Source: CAZALT01 sp964485515 (GTDB lineage Bacteria > Actinomycetota > Acidimicrobiia > Acidimicrobiales > Acidimicrobilacustridaceae). Taken from it: a stretch of DNA of 10,922 nt. The translations under genes were made by a program, and so were the position numbers. The notes beneath the pieces are model-generated. The model ran no database searches, had not been told where the DNA came from, and was given only the letters and a program-made list of their open reading frames with translations. The DNA lies in the NCBI GenBank assembly GCA_964485515.1, contig CAZALT010000116.1, positions 1 through 10,922 on the forward strand. Direction: 5' to 3'. Every line of letters starts with the position of its first letter. Within the stretch, counting starts at the first letter, position 1. This document shows, piece by piece, positions 4,452 through 10,922 of the stretch.

Positions 4452-7400
4452 TCACGAGGTCAGACCGGCGGTGCTGGCGGATTCGAGGAGCTTCTCCTGC
4501 TTCTCGGCGTCGAGGAGCTCCAGCCTCGATCCGGTGGTGTCGTCCTTGGTCACGTAGATGACGTCGTCCACGTACTCGGCCACGGCGCGCAGGTGCGACA
4601 CGAGGGCGACCATCTTGCCGCCGCCCGAGACGGCGCCCAGGGCGTCGAGGGCCTGCTCGAGCGAGCCGGCGTCGAGCGAGCCGAACCCCTCGTCGATGAA
4701 CACCGAATCGAGTCGACCTCCACCGCCGCGCGACGCGATCTCCACCAAGGCGAGCGCCAGGGCGAGTGCCGCCTGGAACCGCTCGCCACCGGACAGCGCC
4801 TCGGGTTCGCGTGCCTCACCCGACCGGATGTTGACGATGCGGAACCCGGCAGCGAAGGCGAAGGTCTCACCCGAGATGGTCTTGAGGCGACGGGATGCCT
4901 CGGCGAGCAGCTCGCCCTCCCGTTGGCTCACGAGGTGGCCGATGAACTGGCCGTCGCGCAGCGCGACGGCCAGAGCCGAGAGGTTGGCCACGAACGGCCG
5001 AACCTTGACGAGGTGAGCGTCGAGCGCCGCGGCTCGCGACGATGCCTCCGAGAGTCGGTCGATCTCGATCTGGCTCTGCGACTGCGCCTTGCGGGCCGCA
5101 CCGAGCTCGGTGAGCACGTCGGGCAGAGATGCACAGCCCGTGTCGGCCACCAGGGCATCGAGCTCCTCGCGGTGGCGGTCGTGCAGGACGGCAGACTCCG
5201 CCCTCAGTGCGGCCAACGCGTCGAACACCGCTTGTGCCCGGGCGAGCCGCGCGTCGATCTCGCCGAGTCGGTCGGTGAGCAGCACCGGATCGTCGGCGTC
5301 GATGACCACCGGCTCGACGTCGGGTACCTGCTCGAGGTGCGCACCGAACGAGCTGTCGGCGACCGCCCACGAGCGGGCCGCCGCGACCTCACCGATCCGA
5401 GCCGTCACCGCGGCGAGGCAGGTGGCCGCCTCGGATCGAGCGCGTTGAGCCTGCACGAGCACCTCGTTCTGCTCGTCTCGAAGCATCCGCTCCCGGGCAT
5501 CGAGCTCGCTGATCGCGACGTCGATCTCGTCGAGGCGGCGGGTCGCTGCTTCGATCGAGCAGCCGATCGCGGTGGCACGGTCGAGCGCATCTCCGATCTC
5601 GCTCTGCGCCCACGGCGTGGGCAGACCGTCCAGGGAGGCGGCCAGCCTGTCCACCGCGCTCTGTGACGCCACGAGTCGGTCCTCAGCGGCCGATCGCGCC
5701 ACGTCGTACCGCTCCTGGGCGACGCGGATCTCGTTCTCCGCGTTCCGAACCGCGTCGGCGGCGAGGCGCTCCGCGTCCGCCGCCCGGGCGAGCGCGGCGT
5801 CCGCGGCCTCGCAGGCCTGGTCGAACGGGCCGAGGCCGACGTCCGGGTGTGCCTCTTGCAGATCGAGGCCGAGTGCACGGCCCTCCTCGACCCGGGCGGC
5901 CTTGCGACCGCGCAGGTCTTCCAACCTGGACTCGGCCGCGTCGTGCCTGGTGCGGAGCGAGACCGTCTTGTGCTCCTGCACCCGACGCTGGTCGTCGACC
6001 GTGTCCCGCGCCACCTGTGCCTCCTCGACGCGCTTCGCCGCCTCCGCGGTGTCGACGCTCGGCACGGGTGGCTCATAGCCATCGGGCAGCTCCTGGCGAC
6101 AGACGGGGCACTCGTCGCCCGGGTGGCCGTCCGCGCCCGCCGTCGCCGCCGCGTCGGCGCGGCGCGCTCGATCGAGCAGGTCCACTGCAGCGGCAAGCCG
6201 AGCGTCGGCTTCGGCCATCTCGGCCGCCACTCCCGTGAGCGCCTCCTCGGCGGCGGCGACCTGCCGGGCCAACTCCTCGAGCTCGCCCTGGGCCTCGCGC
6301 TCGTCATCGAGCACCTCGCGCCACGCGGCCGACACGGTGGCCGCCGCCGTGCGCGCCGCTCCGGCTCGGCGCTGCTCCTCCTCGGCCTGCTCCCGGGCCC
6401 GGACCGCGCTGAGCCGGGCCGACTCGAGTGCCGTGTCGACGATCGCGACCGGTGGATCGCCGAGCTCGGCGCGTGCCCCGGTCGCACCGTGGAGCGCGTC
6501 CAGCGCCGCGGGCAGGTCGGTCACGACGCGGGCGACCGCAGACGCGGCACCGGCGAGCCGGTCGCGCGTCTCGAACCCGGCGAGCACCGTGACCGTCTCG
6601 TCCGAGAGCGTGGACCGCCGCGCACCGGTGTCGTCCAGATCTTCCCGGATGGATGCGCCGCGGGCCGTCGACTGGCACCAACCGGGCAGAAGGGCGCCGA
6701 GTCGTTCGACGACGTCGGGTTCGACCCCGGGCACCCGCTCGAGACGGCCGGCCAGCTCCCGGTCAGCTCGCTCGAGTGCGGTGATCAGCTCGTCGAGACC
6801 TTGGGCCTTCGTCGCCGAGACCTCGAGCGCGGCCCGTCGCTCGTCCGCCTCGACGGCGAGGCGCTTCGCCTCCGCCAGCTCGGCGGCCGGGTCGCGCGGG
6901 TGCTGATCACGCGCCGCCTGCCACTTCTGCTGCTCGCCACGCCAGTGGACGAGCAGACGATCGACCTCGGTCTTGGTGTCGGAGACGTCGTCGAGGTCGA
7001 GGATGGACCGGAGCACCTTGGTCCGCTCGCTGTCACTGGTCTGCAGGAGCTCGTCGAACCGGCCCTGCGGCAGCACGACGGCCCGGACGAACTGGTCGTG
7101 GTCGAGTCCGATGAGCGCCTGGATGCGGGCGTTGACCTCCTTGGCCCCGTCGACCTTCTCGCCGTCGTCGGAGACGAGCCTGTCGATGGGCCCGGCGGAC
7201 CGACCGCGACGCCGGGTGACCGTCCAGGTGCGGGCCTCCGCCATGAAGACCAGCTCGATGTTGAGCGCCGGCTCGCCGTCGGTGATCAACGTCTCGAGAG
7301 GCCCACCGCCCTTCCACGTCTTCCTCGCGTACAGCGCCAGGCTGAGCGCCTCGATGATCGTCGACTTCCCCGCTCCGGTGTCACCGATGACCGCGAAGAG

Positions 7401-7478
7401 GTCGAGGCTCGTGAAGTCGATGTCGACACGCTCCCGGTACGAGCGCAGTCCCCAGAACGAGAGCTTGACCGGCCGCAT
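4452..7478 (-). CDS. sbcC: SbcC/Rad50-type ATPase subunit of the SbcCD nuclease
   Basis: This 1008-residue SMC-like protein is the ATPase partner of SbcD. It controls opening and cutting of DNA ends and hairpins. The N-terminal lobe starts MRPVKLSFWGLRSYRE and carries Walker A GDTGAGKST (32-40) and a VVLPQGRFDELL segment (134-145, Q-loop Gln138) typical of SbcC. Two long Ala/Glu/Arg-rich coiled-coil arms flank a zinc hook CPVC at 457-460, the point where two SbcC molecules join through zinc. The C-terminal lobe has the signature LSGGE (895-899), Walker B VFIDEGFGSLD (926-936) and the H-loop His962 in LVSHL. Its length is normal for the family and no key residue is missing. The start ATG at 7478 shares one base with the sbcD stop (TGATG), and a GGAGGTGG SD lies within the sbcD end. 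The open frame continues upstream to 7928, but that is sbcD read out of frame. Confidence 0.96.
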   Translation of the reverse strand: MRPVKLSFWGLRSYRERVDIDFTSLDLFAVIGDTGAGKSTIIEALSLALYARKTWKGGGPLETLITDGEPALNIELVFMAEARTWTVTRRRGRSAGPIDRLVSDDGEKVDGAKEVNARIQALIGLDHDQFVRAVVLPQGRFDELLQTSDSERTKVLRSILDLDDVSDTKTEVDRLLVHWRGEQQKWQAARDQHPRDPAAELAEAKRLAVEADERRAALEVSATKAQGLDELITALERADRELAGRLERVPGVEPDVVERLGALLPGWCQSTARGASIREDLDDTGARRSTLSDETVTVLAGFETRDRLAGAASAVARVVTDLPAALDALHGATGARAELGDPPVAIVDTALESARLSAVRAREQAEEEQRRAGAARTAAATVSAAWREVLDDEREAQGELEELARQVAAAEEALTGVAAEMAEADARLAAAVDLLDRARRADAAATAGADGHPGDECPVCRQELPDGYEPPVPSVDTAEAAKRVEEAQVARDTVDDQRRVQEHKTVSLRTRHDAAESRLEDLRGRKAARVEEGRALGLDLQEAHPDVGLGPFDQACEAADAALARAADAERLAADAVRNAENEIRVAQERYDVARSAAEDRLVASQSAVDRLAASLDGLPTPWAQSEIGDALDRATAIGCSIEAATRRLDEIDVAISELDARERMLRDEQNEVLVQAQRARSEAATCLAAVTARIGEVAAARSWAVADSSFGAHLEQVPDVEPVVIDADDPVLLTDRLGEIDARLARAQAVFDALAALRAESAVLHDRHREELDALVADTGCASLPDVLTELGAARKAQSQSQIEIDRLSEASSRAAALDAHLVKVRPFVANLSALAVALRDGQFIGHLVSQREGELLAEASRRLKTISGETFAFAAGFRIVNIRSGEAREPEALSGGERFQAALALALALVEIASRGGGGRLDSVFIDEGFGSLDAGSLEQALDALGAVSGGGKMVALVSHLRAVAEYVDDVIYVTKDDTTGSRLELLDAEKQEKLLESASTAGLTS

Positions 7479-8865
7479 CAGGCGTCCACCTCCGCAGCGA
7501 GCAGCGACGAGATGTCGGCGACCTCTCGCGGTTCGGCGGGCGAGCCGGAGACGATGGCGTCGTGGCACTCGACGAACAGCTCGACGATCCGCTCGGGGTC
7601 GACCAACTCCGAATCTGGCTGCAACACGCCACGACCCGGTCCGGCCAGCCACTCGCGGAAGGCCTCCTCGAGAGAGAGCGGCTCGGCTCCGTCGGCGAAG
7701 TCGTCGGCGATGTCGACCGCCCGCTGACGCCCGTCGATGACCGAGACGACCTCGGCATCGGGCAGGGCCGCCGCGACCGCGGCGCTGAGGGTGTCGAACT
7801 CGATGCCGCCGACCTCGATGACGTCGGAGGTCGCTGCCTCGCGGTCGGGCTCGACGGTGATCGTGACCTCGACGAAGGCGTCGGCGATGGCGTCGGCCCG
7901 TTCGGGCAGCTCGGCCAACGTGCACCACACTCGTCGGAGGGGCCGACCGGTGGTGAGGGGAACCGAGGTGATGCGGGTGGGTCGACCCGGCTGCAGGTCG
8001 GCGACGACGACCCGCTTGGACTCGCCCTCCTCGCCGTAGTCGACCTGGAGGATCGATCCGGCGTAGCGCCCGCGCTCACCCGAGACGTGCTGCGGTACGT
8101 GGATGTGGCCGAAGCCGAGGTAGCCGTAGCGGGGATCGAACGCGGCGGGGTCGGTGGCGTAGTCCTCGGAGATGTGGATGAGCTTCTCCGACGACGTTCG
8201 TGCTCCCCGGACGAGCACGTGGGATGCGAAGACCGCGACGTCGGTGGCCGGATCGAAGTCGTCGAAGCACACCCTGGAGTACGCCTCGACGATCTTGCGG
8301 AGTCCGTCGGCGTACTTGGTGTTGGTGTCGATGAGGTCGGCGAAGGCGCGCAGCACCCGGTTCTGGTGGACGAAGGGCAGGGCGACGAGGCGCAGCTCGC
8401 CTCCCGCCCGGGTCGGGTACCGGGTGACCGCTCCCTTCTCCGGTTGTTCGGGCCGGGGGTGGATGCGGACGGCTCGGTCGGTGAAGGCCCGGTGGTCGAA
8501 TCGCCCGTCGGCGACGGCATCGACGGTGTCGTCTTCGAGCGCGACGGCGAGCACGTCGAGGGCGAGCGGTGAGTCGTGGTTGCCGGCGAGCACCGCGACC
8601 GGCGCCACGGTGCTCAGCTCGCGCAGCGCGGTGATGGCGAGACCGAAGTCGGCCATGGCTGGTCGGTGCCCGTCGAAGAGGTCGCCGGTGTGCAGGATCA
8701 GGTCGGGCTGGGCGTGCGAGGCGATCTCGGCGAGCTCGGCGATGACGGCACGGTGGTCGTCGCTGCGGGCGTGGCCGCGCACGGTGACGCCGAGGTGCCA
8801 GTCGCTGGTGTGCAGCACGCGGACCGCACCGTCGGGCCGGGTGCCGATGGGTGGTCGGGCAACGC

Positions 8866-8869
<4 letters not shown>
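7478..8869 (-). CDS. sbcD: SbcD/Mre11-type nuclease subunit
   Basis: A calcineurin-like metallophosphoesterase of 463 residues, the manganese-dependent nuclease of the SbcCD complex that processes double-strand ends and hairpins. All metal-site motifs are present: DWHLG (Asp23, His25), GDLFD (Asp63), GNHDS (Asn97, His98), SHVLVRGA (His217) and GHIH (His255, His257). The part after about 300 should hold the capping domain and the C-terminal region that contacts SbcC coiled coils. It is a little longer than E. coli SbcD (about 400). The GTG start at 8869 overlaps the stop of the HerA-like gene by four bases (GTGA), and a GGAGGG SD lies just before it (8878-8873). The stop overlaps the sbcC ATG. 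Both overlaps point to coupled translation with its neighbours. Nothing in the protein looks damaged. Confidence 0.96.
7486..7493 (-). promoter_or_regulatory. Shine-Dalgarno of sbcC inside the end of sbcD
   Basis: GGAGGTGG on the minus strand encodes part of the last SbcD residues (EV of EVDA) and lies 10 bases before the sbcC ATG, counted from the GGAGG core. With the TGATG overlap it supports reinitiation at sbcC. Confidence 0.75.
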
Positions 8870-10808
<1,939 letters not shown>

Positions 10809-10812
<4 letters not shown>

Positions 10813-10922
10813 CGAGCTGCTCCGGTCACGACGGCGTCTCGTGCGGCACGCGTGGCGAGGTCGGCGGGACCCATGAGACGGGACAAGTGACTCTCCAGGT
10901 TCTTGACGGGACTGAGGTTGAC
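10809..10922 (-). CDS. C-terminal tail of an upstream operon gene, possibly NurA-like nuclease (cut by window edge)
   Basis: A reading frame enters from the right edge, stays open for 37 codons and stops at TGA 10811-10809, overlapping the ATG of the HerA-like gene by four bases (ATGA). The visible tail includes SPVKNLESHLSRLMGPADLA and ends in VVTGAAR. It shows no motif that names the protein. The frame was chosen because its codon use matches the neighbours and because the ATGA overlap repeats the pattern of the next two junctions. In archaea and some bacteria the gene next to herA is nurA, whose product cuts DNA within the HerA-NurA machine. By position this is the first candidate. That identity is an inference from context only. 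The tail itself is well supported as coding. Confidence 0.7.

Noticed and set aside
5847..7727. 626-codon plus-strand open frame opposite sbcC
   Set aside because: It is the mirror of SbcC coiled-coil coding sequence; no recognisable domain, and it crosses the sbcC/sbcD junction.

Overview
The window is high-GC DNA with actinobacterial traits: strong Shine-Dalgarno (SD) sites, GTG starts, overlapping start and stop codons, and a lipoprotein with a Thr/Ser/Ala/Asp-rich linker of the kind common in Acidimicrobiia and their relatives. That placement is inferred from style and composition; no marker gene is present. I see no tRNA, rRNA, CRISPR array, transposase or phage structural gene.

Left third, plus strand. 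A hypothetical three-helix membrane protein with a helical cytoplasmic tail (91-1047) is followed by a predicted secreted lipoprotein nuclease (1112-2098) with a GmrSD-C/DUF1524-like HNH domain and a C-terminal Excalibur calcium-binding motif. A 22-codon reading frame (1044-1112) joins them with overlapping start and stop codons. Next is a 100-N assembly gap (2151-2250) whose two edges carry the same 12-bp sequence. Between the gap and the next gene lie two adjacent perfect inverted repeats (2311-2344). The next gene (2414-4045) encodes a NERD nuclease-like domain fused to a compact UvrD-type SF1 helicase. Its start codon sits inside a tandem 8-bp repeat.

Right two thirds, minus strand. An operon enters from the right edge: the 37-residue tail of an unidentified protein (10809-10922), a HerA/FtsK-like ATPase (8866-10812), SbcD/Mre11 nuclease (7478-8869) and SbcC/Rad50 ATPase (4452-7478). 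All three junctions overlap (ATGA, GTGA, TGATG), so these proteins are probably made together. After 122 bp comes a small uncharacterised 86-residue protein (4069-4329) with a near-perfect SD. It converges on the helicase gene.

The main point of interest is the HerA-SbcD-SbcC cluster. In archaea, HerA, NurA, Mre11 and Rad50 form the classic DNA-end resection operon. The cut-off first gene here occupies the place where NurA would be expected, but its visible tail does not prove that. The HerA-like protein has an irregular Walker A loop. The convergent NERD-helicase, with operator-like dyads upstream, is a second DNA-processing gene next to this operon. A role in repair or in defence against foreign DNA is possible but not shown by the sequence.
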